Positions 27,971 through 38,189 are shown, numbered from the stretch's first letter. The stretch: DNA of 64,000 bases from Candidatus Protochlamydia naegleriophila (GCF_001499655.1 NZ_LN879502.1:2294001-2358000); one strand, 5' to 3'. Numbers and translations: made by a program. Notes: generated by a model not told the origin, from the letters alone.

Positions 27971-28552
27971 TCAATTATTTTTTAACAACCCAAGCCAGTT
28001 GGTGATATTTACACTTACTATAGCTGTGGACCCCAAGACATAAAACGTACTGTGTCCACTGGCAGACTGCAAAAAAGAGCCGCATAAAACTAAGGCAGCA
28101 ACCGAGGCGATTACAGCCGCAACATCCACAACCCTTCCCAAGTTATTTTCTAATGACTCTGCTTGTTCAACACAGGTCTCTGTCGAACGCGCGATACGAA
28201 CAAAGCCTCTCAAAGCTAAAGGCACGCCAATCGATGCGCCAAGCCCCAAGTAAAGAACTGGCAGAGGAAGTAAACGCTGGTACACGTTGACCCAAATTCC
28301 AGAACAGACAGCTCCAAGCGAAGCTAAATGCAGTGTATTTGCCAACAATACATTGTCAGCAGCATACGCTTCTCTTCCCTGAAAACTGCCCAATACGGTT
28401 AAGGCAATCGATGTACTCATTGAACATGCATTCATAATACAACCATTTTTACAACACCATGCGTTTAAAGCGGTTTCACCTCTCCATAAACTTAGACAAA
28501 GTTTAAGGAAAGGTGAAATCTCAAATCCATCTTTATTTAGAAGTGGAGGCAA
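27971..28552 (-). CDS. Small hydrophobic membrane protein, unknown
   Basis: 193 residues from the first ATG, which overlaps the end of uhpC by 20 bases. A start at 28435 (MNACSMSTSIAL) would give 154 residues and remove the overlap. Four or so hydrophobic segments are visible: SIALTVLGSF, NTLHLASLGAVCSGIWVNVY, LPLPVLYLGLGASIGVPLAL, and VVDVAAVIASVAALVLCGSF with the final STAIVSVNITNWLGLL. Between them lies a polar loop (RIARSTETCVEQAESLENN). No family is recognised. It occupies the interval between dnaE and uhpC where C. trachomatis has a predicted outer-membrane protein gene (CT546 from memory), which it does not resemble. Confidence 0.65.
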   Translation of the reverse strand: MPPLLNKDGFEISPFLKLCLSLWRGETALNAWCCKNGCIMNACSMSTSIALTVLGSFQGREAYAADNVLLANTLHLASLGAVCSGIWVNVYQRLLPLPVLYLGLGASIGVPLALRGFVRIARSTETCVEQAESLENNLGRVVDVAAVIASVAALVLCGSFLQSASGHSTFYVLGSTAIVSVNITNWLGLLKNN

Positions 28553-29918
28553 GAGTTTGAGAAGCTGCCGGAGAGAATTTATTTTTTGAGCGAAGGCTTG
28601 ACGCCGTTACAGACCATAGAGGGAGGAGTAAAAAGGTGGATATGATACAGCAAGCAAGCAGTGCCCAGAAAAATCCTTCCCATCCCCATCCTTGAGTAAT
28701 GGTCCCTAATGGATAGCCAGCAAAGGCGGCTCCAATGTAGGCAAAAAATCCGACAAATCCAGTCGAAGTGGCCGCCGCCTTTTTATGAGACAATTCGGCC
28801 GCCGCCAACCCAATCATCATTTGCGGTCCAAAAATGGCAAAGCCGATGCAAAACATAAGAATAGAATCTAACACAGAATAGCCGGGAGGGATCATCCAAA
28901 AGATTCCAATGAAACCAAGCATTCCGACAGTAAACAGCACATTTATCGGTCCTCTTTTGGCCCCAAACAGGCGGTCCGACGACCAGCCGGCGGCCAAACT
29001 ACCAAAGAACCCTCCTACCTCGAATAAAGAGACGCATCCATTGGCACCGATGCTGCTATATCCCTTCGATTCCACTAAAAAGAGAGCTGTCCAATCATTG
29101 ATTCCTGTGCGAACGGCATAGACAAAGAAATAAGCGATCGCCAATATCCAAAGATAAGGATTCTTGAGAACGTAATCGACCAGGACCTGCTTGGTGGTTA
29201 ACTCTTTCTCATTGCCTTCACTTTCGACTTTGTCGACATAATCATTGCGGTATTTTTCAATAGGAGGCAAGCCAAGTGATTGGGGAGTATCTCTTAAACG
29301 ATTAATTAAGAAGAATCCAACTAAAATACACAAAACCCCGGGGAAATACATCGCATAGCGCCAGCCAAAGTATTGCAGCGCAACTCCAGCCACCCAAGGA
29401 ATTAAAAAACCGCCCACATTATGGGAAACATTCCAAGTCGACCACCACGAGCCGCGCTCCGAATGAGAATACCATTGAGTCAAGAAACGAGCACAAGGCG
29501 GCCATCCAAAACCCTGGAACCAACCATTGAGTCCCCAAAATAGAGCAAAAAAGAAGATAGAAGAAGACAAACCAAAGCAAATATTGCAAATCCCCGTCAA
29601 AATCAATCCGATCGCCATCATATAACGTGGATTTGTACGGTCTCCAATCACACCGCTGGCAAATTTACTCACCCCGTACGTTAAAGAAAGAATACTTCCC
29701 AAAATTCCCAACTGACTCTTGTCAAAGCCAAGATCTTGAATCAACCCCGGCATGGCAAACGTAAAACTTTTTCGCGTGAAATAGTAAAAGGCATATCCAA
29801 TAAACATGGAGTAAAGAATACGAATACGCCAATATTTATATTCTGTTCTAATAACCTCTTTATCTTTTATCTCAGGAATGTGGGGAGCTGGTTGCAGCAA
29901 AGCGAGCAATGTGTTCAC
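28533..29918 (-). CDS. uhpC: Hexose-phosphate transporter UhpC (MFS antiporter)
   Basis: 461-residue organophosphate:phosphate antiporter of the major facilitator family, used by chlamydiae to take sugar phosphates from the host. Twelve hydrophobic segments are visible. Family blocks: YAFYYFTRKSFTFAMPGLI (residues about 42-60), LGSILSLTYGVSKFASGVIGDR, and LFWGLNGWFQGFGWPPCARF followed by WWSTWNVSHNVGGFLIP. A tail rich in Ser/Ala/Lys closes the protein. It precedes the small membrane gene and dnaE in the same direction. The gene lies at the same relative position as CT544 in C. trachomatis (from memory). The long divergent region 29919-30833 must hold its promoter. Confidence 0.94.
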   Translation of the reverse strand: MNTLLALLQPAPHIPEIKDKEVIRTEYKYWRIRILYSMFIGYAFYYFTRKSFTFAMPGLIQDLGFDKSQLGILGSILSLTYGVSKFASGVIGDRTNPRYMMAIGLILTGICNICFGLSSSIFFFALFWGLNGWFQGFGWPPCARFLTQWYSHSERGSWWSTWNVSHNVGGFLIPWVAGVALQYFGWRYAMYFPGVLCILVGFFLINRLRDTPQSLGLPPIEKYRNDYVDKVESEGNEKELTTKQVLVDYVLKNPYLWILAIAYFFVYAVRTGINDWTALFLVESKGYSSIGANGCVSLFEVGGFFGSLAAGWSSDRLFGAKRGPINVLFTVGMLGFIGIFWMIPPGYSVLDSILMFCIGFAIFGPQMMIGLAAAELSHKKAAATSTGFVGFFAYIGAAFAGYPLGTITQGWGWEGFFWALLACCIISTFLLLPLWSVTASSLRSKNKFSPAASQTLASTSK

Positions 29919-30833
29919 ATGTTCTCCTTAAGGTTTCTCCTACAACACGAAAACGCATTTAAACGAGCTATTAATAAATTAAAGTTTACTCATTCAAACT
30001 ATTGTTTTTCGATAACATTCATTCTAAATAAATTAAAAACAAAATAGTGATAGAGTTCCATTTTTCCTATCACCAAAAAACAGGTACTAGAATAGAAAAA
30101 TTAGATTCTGTCAAGATTTTTCCATTCTATATCTATCTAAGAACGGTTGGTCACAAGACCGCTCTTAATTCATGTTTTGGTCCGATTTTAATCCATTTTG
30201 CGTAGAGAGCAGTAGCTTGTCAACCAAGATGAAATCAAATCAAATCAAAAGGGATTATTTTAAATCCCATAAAAAACCCTATAACCTTATGAGGCTTATA
30301 GGCCCAAGCACCTGAAAAATTGGCTTTTGGAATACGCCAAAGTCCCCATCCATGACCATCACCTGCCTGCTTTCAACAACAAACAACTGATAAACAGCTA
30401 ATCTAAATCTTTCACGTTATCCAAAGGGCAATTTTCCGCACGTGTTATGCAAGTACTTTGTTATATAGAGAATTTCTTATTTTTCTACCATTAACAAAGG
30501 CGTCAAAAAATTATTTAAAAGAATCTATTATAATTTTGATCCCTTTCAAGATCAAGACATAATGCAAATAAATGTCACATAAACCAAATCTTTTCTAATC
30601 ATTTTAAATTAATTCATCATTTAATTTTTTGAAATAGTGACTATAAATAAGCTTTTGATTAGGATATTGGGTTTTTATGAGCAAACGCGCAAACTAACAC
30701 GAAAACTACCGAGTTATCGATTAACTTTCAGCGAAACCCAAAGCACGCAAGAGCCTACAATTCTCATTGACGTTCGCCTCTTAATCTGTTAGAAATATTT
30801 AAAATATAAATAGTAAGGTATTTAGCTTTCCTT
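29919..30833. other. Long divergent intergenic region between uhpC and the FHA gene
   Basis: 915 AT-rich bases with no gene I can support and no tRNA-like cloverleaf. It holds a short tandem run of AAATC units at about 30233-30248 and an imperfect inverted repeat at about 30136-30165 (TAAGAACGGT with ACCGCTCTTA, inner GGTC/GACC). Promoters of uhpC (minus) and the FHA gene (plus) must be here. It may also contain remnants of a lost gene, but no aligned coding signal could be seen. Confidence 0.45.
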
Positions 30834-33290
30834 ATGATCCGGCTTACGATTAATGCCCAATCTGATCCAGAAATCCACCTATTCAATAAATCTACAATTT
30901 TGATGGGGGCGGATGCGAATCTCGTTGATTTAGTATTAGCCGGGGCCAGCATTCAAGCCATTCATTTAAAGATCGTCGAGCAGAATGGATTTTTAATCCT
31001 CATTAATCAAGCTAATGACCCATTTGCCTCTGTGAATGGCCATCCGTTTGGAAAAAAACTGCTCAATTCTGGCGATGTCATTTTAGTTCAGCAGCATCAG
31101 ATTTTATTTGAAAATCTCGCGACATCTACGATCATTCCTTCTAGTGCTGCGACGTCGATGAACTCTCTAACACCTCTCTTGCAGGAGAAACTTCAAAAAC
31201 AGGAGGGAACGATTCCCTCAGAGCCCGCCTGCCTTGTGCAAGCGGAGGCCTCTAAAGGGCCTCTGTTGACCATTACACTTCCCTTTGAAGCAGAAGTTGA
31301 AGCCTTAAAAGATGAGGAGTGGAAAAAAACCAATTTAGAGCTCTACTTAAACAGTGGCTCTCCCTCTCAAGAAGAAGATAGCGACTCCGATTTACCTCTC
31401 CTAGCATCTACATCCTCTCATACAAGCAAGCAAGAACACAAAAAGCCAACTAGCCTCAAGGATGACTATCTACGAGATCTAGAGGATGACAACCAGCTGA
31501 AAAAGGGCGAATTTCATTTTGCGAGTTCTGAGCCAAGCCACTTGGCACAGGCATGGAAATGGATTATCTTTTTCATTCTTTCCGTATTGACCATTTCAGG
31601 TCTTGTGGGAACGGTCATTTACTTCAGTTTTAGCGACCGTGTGGAAGCGCAAGAGATTAAAGCTGCTCAAGGAGTGTCTGACTTTGCCATGGCTTTAACG
31701 CATGCCAAATTGTATCGGCTTAAGCCTCACAATCAAAACTGGGCCGATGCTGACTTCCTAAAAAACAACCTGCTGACGATCCTGCCAGATACGGCTTCTT
31801 ATGCCAATCAGGTGGATGCGCAAGGCCAGTTCAACTGCTGTCCGTATACCTTAAGAATTTATACCAATAGCGACTTATCACACTTCCTCTTGATCGCTCA
31901 ACCGGCTCCAAGCATCCTCCATTGGCTGATTCCAAAGTCGACTATTGTGGTTGACTCAGCAGCCATGGAATTGCGCACCCTTAAAGACTTGCGCAGCCTG
32001 AACCGATTATTAGCCAATCCCGATCCTTTAGAAGGAATAAACGGTAAAGAGATTTCTACATTGGTCAAGCAGGGCGGTCTCATTCGTCTTTCTACATTAG
32101 CGGCAGAGGCGAATCAGCCAGATTTTGCGCCGCCTAAAAATTTAGGCTGGGTAAAGCCAGGCGCGGAGAATTTTATTTATAATGCCCCCCGTTATTACCG
32201 CCTTGGCCAGAGCCTGATGCAAAAAGCTGTCAATCTATCAACTGCGAAAGGTACGAGCCAAGAAGTCGCAGCTTTAAAGCAAGACGTCGAAAGCTTTTCC
32301 AACCTCAATCATTTTGTGATTTATGCAGACCAAGGGAGAAAACATGCCTTATTGACAAGGCAAGGCCTTGCGACATTTGCCCCTTCAGACAAAATCCTCT
32401 TTGGCTATTTGCTGTTCAACAATCAAGGCAAAATTTATCAGGTCCACCTCCTAAAGGAAGATGAGGAACTAAAAGATCCCATTTCCCTACTTTCGAGAGA
32501 TAAAGATGGGGATCAAATCGCGCTGGGCGGATCAAAAATAGACTTCAAAGACCGCCACTTAGCTGACAACGCACAGCATGTCGATTTTAATCATCCGATC
32601 TACATTCAGCTGCAAGCCTTGACTATGGCCAGAGAAAATGAATTAACGCCGCTTTCGGCTGCATTGCACAACCTTTTAAATCACGAGCTGCAACATCCGA
32701 ACAATAATTTTCAAATTGAATTCCAAACGCTGTCGCACACCTATTTGATGGCAGATGCCAAACATAGGCAATCGATCAAAGAGGCCTTAGAGATTCTTTA
32801 TCATCAATATGAAGACATGCCGGCCAATCAATTTATAGCTTTTGTCAAACAGCTGCGGCTGGATCAGCTCATTCAACAAGATGACCAAACCTTCAGTCTA
32901 GCCGATGAAAACTGCGCCCAAAACATTGAAACCATGCTGGTTCTCATCGAAAAAGCCAAATCGCTTGCGGAGCTGGACAATCTTATTCACATCGCGAATA
33001 CCTGGCTAAATTTCGACTATGTCAAAGATCCTGAAGAACTAATTAAATATCAGAATTTATTAAGAAATAGCATCTTAGCACAGCTTGAAAAGCAATTGCT
33101 TTCTCAAACGCGCCAACTGAGCGTTAAAGCAGAAGACAGAGACCTCTTGCAACGCATTCTAAGCCATGAACGCCTCATCAAATCGGAAGAAAGAGATTTC
33201 TTTTTAGAAGAATTCGATGAATTGCTGGCTGCTGGGCAGTCCCAACAAGAAGAGCCAGCCAGCGAGCAAAATAAAGAGACGCCTTTATAG
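30834..33290 (+). CDS. FHA-like domain membrane protein
   Basis: 818 residues. Residues 1-100 have the strand pattern of an FHA domain (MIRLTINAQS, NKSTILMGADANLVDLVL, ASIQAIHLKIVEQNGFLIL, VNGHPFGKKLLNSGDVILV). However, the Arg of the GR loop and the Arg of SRxH are absent; only Ser39 and His44 remain. A Ser/Asp-rich linker (about 170-235) leads to one membrane helix (WKWIIFFILSVLTISGLVGT, about 241-266). The remaining 550 residues would be periplasmic and have no motif I know, but are helical near the end. This topology resembles type III secretion ring proteins (CdsD/YscD), yet no BON repeats are evident and no secretion genes are nearby. No clear ribosome-binding site. Confidence 0.8.
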   Translation: MIRLTINAQSDPEIHLFNKSTILMGADANLVDLVLAGASIQAIHLKIVEQNGFLILINQANDPFASVNGHPFGKKLLNSGDVILVQQHQILFENLATSTIIPSSAATSMNSLTPLLQEKLQKQEGTIPSEPACLVQAEASKGPLLTITLPFEAEVEALKDEEWKKTNLELYLNSGSPSQEEDSDSDLPLLASTSSHTSKQEHKKPTSLKDDYLRDLEDDNQLKKGEFHFASSEPSHLAQAWKWIIFFILSVLTISGLVGTVIYFSFSDRVEAQEIKAAQGVSDFAMALTHAKLYRLKPHNQNWADADFLKNNLLTILPDTASYANQVDAQGQFNCCPYTLRIYTNSDLSHFLLIAQPAPSILHWLIPKSTIVVDSAAMELRTLKDLRSLNRLLANPDPLEGINGKEISTLVKQGGLIRLSTLAAEANQPDFAPPKNLGWVKPGAENFIYNAPRYYRLGQSLMQKAVNLSTAKGTSQEVAALKQDVESFSNLNHFVIYADQGRKHALLTRQGLATFAPSDKILFGYLLFNNQGKIYQVHLLKEDEELKDPISLLSRDKDGDQIALGGSKIDFKDRHLADNAQHVDFNHPIYIQLQALTMARENELTPLSAALHNLLNHELQHPNNNFQIEFQTLSHTYLMADAKHRQSIKEALEILYHQYEDMPANQFIAFVKQLRLDQLIQQDDQTFSLADENCAQNIETMLVLIEKAKSLAELDNLIHIANTWLNFDYVKDPEELIKYQNLLRNSILAQLEKQLLSQTRQLSVKAEDRDLLQRILSHERLIKSEERDFFLEEFDELLAAGQSQQEEPASEQNKETPL

Positions 33291-33343
33291 CGAGCGACTG
33301 CATACATGTCGAATGATAACAGGCGTCTCAATAACTGAGCTAA

Positions 33344-34498
33344 TTAGGCATTTTGGCCAATAAAGGCTTGTAAGCTTCTTAACAACACCTTTTGTTGCTC
33401 GACTAAATAGAGGTCGATCAATGCCATGCTCTGCATGGGATCTAGACTCTCCCATATATGCGTCATTTGAGACAGGAATTTAGCCGCTAAGCCTCCCGCA
33501 ATATCGACATGCTCCTCCATCCTTGCTCTCAAAAAATAAAGAAATAAATAAACATCTAAATGATGCATGCGAGTACTTTGCCTGTCATTAGCTGTCAGCT
33601 TGTAGACTCCGTCAGAGGGATGGTGAATGCAAATAGTCGATCCATCTCTTTCAATCTCAAGAAAACGTGTCAGCGTTTGGCTGTTGATCTGCCTATACAG
33701 ATCGCAAGCCTCATACATTTTATTTATGGATGGCTCTTGAGAAATTTCTATTTGCCCATTCACCGCAATCACTTCACCCACAAAAAGAGTGATCTCTTCT
33801 TTTACAGCTAACCTTTGATGCACCTCTGCAACACCTGCATATTGAAAACTTCCCATTGAAGGCAAGTGAGAAAGGGCAGATCTTTCAAACATCCTCCTTG
33901 AAAAACCAGAAAAATGCTCTTGAAAGTTAATGTCTCGAGACAGATCTTCTATTTCCTGCTGTACGAGCTGATTTTGATCGGCAATAAAGGCTTGAAGCGA
34001 TCCAGCTAATTGTTGCCGTTGATTTTCCATTTCATTGAGCTTAAATGCTAAAGAGGCCTGGCTTTGCAGGTGCGGCCATGCTTCTTGGGGATAGTTGATC
34101 AGGTGTTGCAGACCATTGCCGCGCTTGGTTGTCAAGGAGTGCTCTCTGAAAGAGGATAGATCTCTATTCAGCCACTCAATCCCTCTTAGGGTCCAAACAT
34201 ACTCTGTGAGCGCTTCCAAAATTGGTCTATTAGACTCATGGTTAATATCGACTGTACAAAACGTATGACCGGTGCAGTCTGCAATCTTTAGCAGACCTTG
34301 CGGAGAAAAGGGCACAAACGTAAAAGAGATCGGATCCATTTCCTCTTGCCCACACCTATAATCAAAAAGAAGCGCAGCGAAATACGAAAGCGGATGGATC
34401 GGCTCCTCTCTCGCAGTCTCTGTCGACACCGGTTGTGCAGACATCGCGGAAAAAACAGTTGGGCTCGTCGTTGGATTTGAAAGTGTATATATTTTCAT
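33344..34498 (-). CDS. Hypothetical protein, probable cytosolic or secreted
   Basis: 384 residues from the ATG at 34498 (MKIYTLSNPTTSPTVFSAMS). This start is fixed by AAAGGAATTTCGAATG, a good Shine-Dalgarno sequence; the frame is open for 25 codons further but without such a signal. The N-terminus is rich in Ser, Thr and Pro, as in type III effectors. There is no signal peptide and no clear membrane helix. The middle (about 150-200) is Gln-rich and probably coiled coil (LNEMENQRQQLAGSLQAFIADQNQLVQQEIEDLSRD). The C-terminal third is helical. No family recognised. It is convergent with the FHA gene, whose stop lies 54 bases away. Confidence 0.75.
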   Translation of the reverse strand: MKIYTLSNPTTSPTVFSAMSAQPVSTETAREEPIHPLSYFAALLFDYRCGQEEMDPISFTFVPFSPQGLLKIADCTGHTFCTVDINHESNRPILEALTEYVWTLRGIEWLNRDLSSFREHSLTTKRGNGLQHLINYPQEAWPHLQSQASLAFKLNEMENQRQQLAGSLQAFIADQNQLVQQEIEDLSRDINFQEHFSGFSRRMFERSALSHLPSMGSFQYAGVAEVHQRLAVKEEITLFVGEVIAVNGQIEISQEPSINKMYEACDLYRQINSQTLTRFLEIERDGSTICIHHPSDGVYKLTANDRQSTRMHHLDVYLFLYFLRARMEEHVDIAGGLAAKFLSQMTHIWESLDPMQSMALIDLYLVEQQKVLLRSLQAFIGQNA

Positions 34499-34948
34499 TC
34501 GAAATTCCTTTAAAAAAAATACTGACATATAAAATACTTGAAAATCTAAAACGCATTCGATTTTTCCAACCATTTTTACTTGCAGGTAAGGTTTTTATTT
34601 CCCTGTTGCATTAATCTCTATTGCTATCTCCTTTACTCTTTATTATTTTCCCAGTATCATTCTTATCATTTCTCTCTCTTGTAAATCTAAGAGGGTGTTG
34701 ACAAGCCTCGATCGAATGCTTCACCTATATACCCAAAACGCCTTGACATTTAGGTAGCTTGCGTCGGAAAGAAATGGCTTTATGATAATAGTTTATTTAC
34801 TATTGTCTACTAAGGACTTTTTTAATTTTCGCTCACAAGACGTCTCATGCGATCGCCTAAGCCAGCTGACACTCCATTATCAAGCATTTATTAAGTGTAG
34901 CGAAAGCTCAGATACATAAAATCTTATTATCACTAAGAGGTCGTTTGT
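34499..34948. other. Divergent intergenic region upstream of hisS
   Basis: About 450 bases between divergent genes, without an open frame of note. TTGACA occurs at 34697-34702 and again at 34744-34749, but neither has a well-spaced -10 box. The second is followed at about 34781 by TATGATAAT at a spacing too long for a standard promoter. Promoters for hisS and for the minus-strand gene lie somewhere here. Confidence 0.4.
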
Positions 34949-36409
34949 ATGAAGTATCCCATTCCACCAGGCGTTTTTGATATCATTCCCAAAGACAATC
35001 AAGAAACATGGAAGAGCTCTTATTTATGGGATTTTGTCGAAAAGACCATTCGCAAAACAGCAAAAGACTTTGGCTATCAAGAAATCCGCACACCCGCATT
35101 TGAGCGCACCGAACTTTTTCAGAGAAGCGTTGGCGAAACATCGGACATTGTATCCAAAGAGATGTATACCTTCGAAGACAAGGGCGGACGTTCGATGTCT
35201 CTTCGTCCAGAAGGTACAGCGCCTGTCATGCGTGCCTTCATTGAAAATCAAATGCATGCATCTGCACCCATCCACAAGCTCTTTTACATCGGCCCGATGT
35301 TCCGCTATGAAAGAGCACAAGCTGGCCGCTATCGCCAGCACCATCAATTTGGCGCCGAAGCGATCGGTAATCAATCCCCTGAACAAGATGCTGAGCTGAT
35401 TGATTTGCTCTATACGCTGTATCAGCGCTTAGGATTAAAAAACTTAAGTTTAAACCTCAACTCGATCGGTGATCTGTCTTGCCGTTTAGCATTTAGAGAG
35501 GCTTTAAAAGACTATTTACGCCCTCATTTAGCCTCGCTTTCCCAAGACAGTCAAAACAGATTTGAGACCAATCCCTTACGTATTTTAGACTCCAAAGATC
35601 CCCGCGACAAAGAAATCGTCGCTCAAGCACCTTCCATTCTAGACTTCTTGAATGAAGAGTCGCGTGAACATTTTGAAAAACTCAAGCAGCTGCTAACCCT
35701 GCTTAAAATTCCCTATCAAATCAATCCGCTACTCGTACGAGGCTTGGATTACTACAACAAAACAGTTTTTGAAGTTGTGGCAGGCGAATTGGGAGCTCAA
35801 AATAGCATCGGCGGCGGCGGCCGCTACGACGGTTTAATTCGCGATCTTGGTGGACCTGATCTTCCGTCCATTGGATTCGGAACGGGGATTGAGCGCATCA
35901 TTCAAACAATGATTAATCAAGGCATTCCCCTTCCTACGCCTCCTCGCCCAAGCCTATTCCTCATTCCACTTGGAGAAGAAGCTAAACGGGTCTGCTTTAC
36001 ACTGACACATGAGCTGAGACAGCACGGCATCCCTTGCCAAATGGATTTTAGCGGAAAAAAAATGGGAAAATTGCTGCAGTATGCGGATCAAATTGGATCC
36101 ACCTATGTAGCTGTCATTGGCGATCAAGAATTGGAAAACCAGGAAATTGAATTAAAAGAAATGGCAACAGGTAGTAAATTCAAGCTAGCCATTAATGAGC
36201 TCACGCCCACTCTAAAAATCGATGTGACGGGGCAAACTTATTTAAAGCTATGGGAAGAGCTCTCTGCACCATTTGCAAGCGAAGGACAAAATCAATTTTT
36301 CGCTGAAAAATTGAAAGCTTCGCTTTCTCAAACGCAGAAGCTAACCGAACAAGTGCAACATAATATAGAAAAAATGAAGAAACTAGTGGAAGAACCATAT
36401 GATGTTTGA
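34949..36409 (+). CDS. hisS: Histidyl-tRNA synthetase
   Basis: Charges tRNA(His). The 486-residue class II synthetase has motif 2 around MSLRPEGTAPVMRAF and MFRYERAQAGRYRQHHQFG. The HisRS-specific block is LVRGLDYYNKTVFEVV, followed by GGGGRYDGLIRDLGG and the motif-3 segment SIGFGTGIERII. An anticodon-binding domain follows (about 330-425). About 60 further residues, including a helical tail (SLSQTQKLTEQVQHNIEKMKKL), extend the chain beyond the usual 420-430. The 3' end overlaps aspS by 11 bases, so the two synthetase genes are translationally coupled. The same pair occurs in Chlamydia (CT543-CT542 from memory). Shine-Dalgarno AGAGG lies upstream of the ATG. Confidence 0.96.
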   Translation: MKYPIPPGVFDIIPKDNQETWKSSYLWDFVEKTIRKTAKDFGYQEIRTPAFERTELFQRSVGETSDIVSKEMYTFEDKGGRSMSLRPEGTAPVMRAFIENQMHASAPIHKLFYIGPMFRYERAQAGRYRQHHQFGAEAIGNQSPEQDAELIDLLYTLYQRLGLKNLSLNLNSIGDLSCRLAFREALKDYLRPHLASLSQDSQNRFETNPLRILDSKDPRDKEIVAQAPSILDFLNEESREHFEKLKQLLTLLKIPYQINPLLVRGLDYYNKTVFEVVAGELGAQNSIGGGGRYDGLIRDLGGPDLPSIGFGTGIERIIQTMINQGIPLPTPPRPSLFLIPLGEEAKRVCFTLTHELRQHGIPCQMDFSGKKMGKLLQYADQIGSTYVAVIGDQELENQEIELKEMATGSKFKLAINELTPTLKIDVTGQTYLKLWEELSAPFASEGQNQFFAEKLKASLSQTQKLTEQVQHNIEKMKKLVEEPYDV

Positions 36410-38189
36410 TTACCGCAGAACCCACACCTGTGGGGCATTACGCAAAGAAGATATTAACGCGCAAGTCACTTTGTCCGGATGGGTCAATCGCAGACGCGAC
36501 CACGGCGGACTTATTTTTATTGATTTACGCGACCGCTTCGGCCTGACCCAGCTTGTTTTCGATCCCATCAAAAGCCCAAATGCTCATGCAGCCGCAGAAA
36601 AACTCCGCTCCGAGTGGGTTATTTCCATTAAAGGCACTGTTATTCCCCGCCAAGAAGGAATGGCCAATCCAAAGCTGCCAACTGGCGACATTGAAATTTT
36701 AGTTCACGAAATGGAAATTTTGTCCAAAGCCAAGACACCTCCTTTTTCTGTTTCCGACGAATTGATTGATGTCAATGAAGAATTGCGTCTCAAATATCGC
36801 TATTTAGATATTCGCAGAGGCGATGTAGCCAAGAAATTGATCACCCGCCACCAAGCCATGTTAGCCATCAGGAAGCATCTGGATGCGCAGGGCTTTTTAG
36901 AAATTTCTACGCCTATTTTAGGAAAATCAACGCCAGAGGGCGCTCGCGACTACCTTGTTCCTTCGCGTATTTACCCTGGATTATTTTACGCCCTTCCGCA
37001 ATCGCCTCAAATCTTTAAGCAGCTTTTAATGGTATCTGGAATGGATCGCTATTTCCAGATTGCTCAATGCTTTAGAGACGAAGACTTGCGCGCAGACCGT
37101 CAGCCTGAATTCACTCAAGTCGATATGGAAATGAGCTTTGGAACGCCTGAAGACTTGATGCCTATTATTGAAGGACTCATCAAAGTCGTCTTCAAGGCAT
37201 GCTCCAATATCGATGTTCCAACACCATTCCGCAGGCTCACGCATGAAACCTGCATGGAAAAATATGGCTGCGACAGACCCGACATGCGTTTTGGCATGGA
37301 GCTTCACAACCTGAACGCCATTGCTGCCAAATCAACATTCTCTGTTTTCCTCGATCAATTGCGTGTAAACGGGATAATCAAAGGCTTCTGCGTCAAAGGC
37401 GGAGCCGAACTGTCGCGCAAAGCCATCGACGAGTACACGGATTTCGTCGGACGCCTTGGGATCAAAGGACTTGCCTGGATTAAAAGACAAGATACAGGCC
37501 TTAGCTCCAGCATCGTAAAGTTCTTCCCAGAAGATGTTCAACAAGAATTGATCGCCGAAATGCAAATGGAAGTGGGCGACCTTATCTTCATGGTGGCCGA
37601 TGCCCCTGCTAGAACCAATCAGGCGCTTGATCACTTAAGACGCAAAGTTGCCCGCGATAGAGGCCTCGTCGATCCTCATCACTATGAATTTTTATGGGTC
37701 ACCGACTTCCCGCTATTTAGCTGGAATGAAGAAGAAGGACGCCTCCAAAGCGAGCATCACCCCTTTACATCTCCAAACCTGGAAGACATCCACTTGTTTG
37801 AGACAGAACCTCTAAAGATGCGTTCATCAGGCTACGACATTGTCCTGAATGGCTACGAAATCGGGGGCGGCTCGCAACGTATCCACAACAGCGAGCTTCA
37901 ACAAAAGATTTTTGAAATCTTAAAGCTCTCTCCAGAAGAATTGGAAACCAAGTTTGGCTTCTTCCTGGAAGCGCTAAGTTATGGAACGCCTCCCCATCTA
38001 GGAATCGCGTTAGGGCTCGATCGATTGATCATGATTTTGACCCAAACAGAAAATATCCGCGATGTGATTGCATTCCCCAAAACACAGAAAGCTAGCGACT
38101 TAATGATGGAATGCCCATCTAAAGTAGCTACGGAACAACTTAAAGAGTTGGAAATCCGTGTACCGGACGCTCAATTTTCTTGGACTTAA
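36399..38189 (+). CDS. aspS: Aspartyl-tRNA synthetase
   Basis: 596-residue bacterial-type AspRS. N-terminal OB anticodon domain: VTLSGWVNRRRDHGGLIFIDLRDR (about 23-46). Catalytic class II core: FLEISTPILGKSTPEGARDYLVPSR, then QSPQIFKQLLMVSGMDRYFQIAQCFRDEDLRADRQPEFTQ (motif 2), and motif 3 LGIALGLDRLIMILT near the end. The bacterial insertion domain (about 290-420) is present. The archaeal-type GatCAB-dependent, non-discriminating form is common in chlamydiae, but specificity cannot be told by eye. The start, two consecutive ATG codons, lies inside the end of hisS. Confidence 0.97.
   Translation: MMFDYRRTHTCGALRKEDINAQVTLSGWVNRRRDHGGLIFIDLRDRFGLTQLVFDPIKSPNAHAAAEKLRSEWVISIKGTVIPRQEGMANPKLPTGDIEILVHEMEILSKAKTPPFSVSDELIDVNEELRLKYRYLDIRRGDVAKKLITRHQAMLAIRKHLDAQGFLEISTPILGKSTPEGARDYLVPSRIYPGLFYALPQSPQIFKQLLMVSGMDRYFQIAQCFRDEDLRADRQPEFTQVDMEMSFGTPEDLMPIIEGLIKVVFKACSNIDVPTPFRRLTHETCMEKYGCDRPDMRFGMELHNLNAIAAKSTFSVFLDQLRVNGIIKGFCVKGGAELSRKAIDEYTDFVGRLGIKGLAWIKRQDTGLSSSIVKFFPEDVQQELIAEMQMEVGDLIFMVADAPARTNQALDHLRRKVARDRGLVDPHHYEFLWVTDFPLFSWNEEEGRLQSEHHPFTSPNLEDIHLFETEPLKMRSSGYDIVLNGYEIGGGSQRIHNSELQQKIFEILKLSPEELETKFGFFLEALSYGTPPHLGIALGLDRLIMILTQTENIRDVIAFPKTQKASDLMMECPSKVATEQLKELEIRVPDAQFSWT

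Noticed and set aside
30136-30165. Possible tRNA or terminator in the uhpC upstream region
   Set aside because: Only a single imperfect inverted repeat; no cloverleaf arms, no CCA-proximal acceptor pairing, no U-tract and no gene ending nearby.
30834-33290. Definite CdsD (type III secretion) call
   Set aside because: Topology is similar, but no BON repeats were seen, the FHA core is degenerate and no secretion genes surround it.
34697-34786. Sigma-70 promoter for hisS from the two TTGACA boxes
   Set aside because: No -10 box at 16-18 bases; spacing to TATATA or TATGAT is 22 bases or more.
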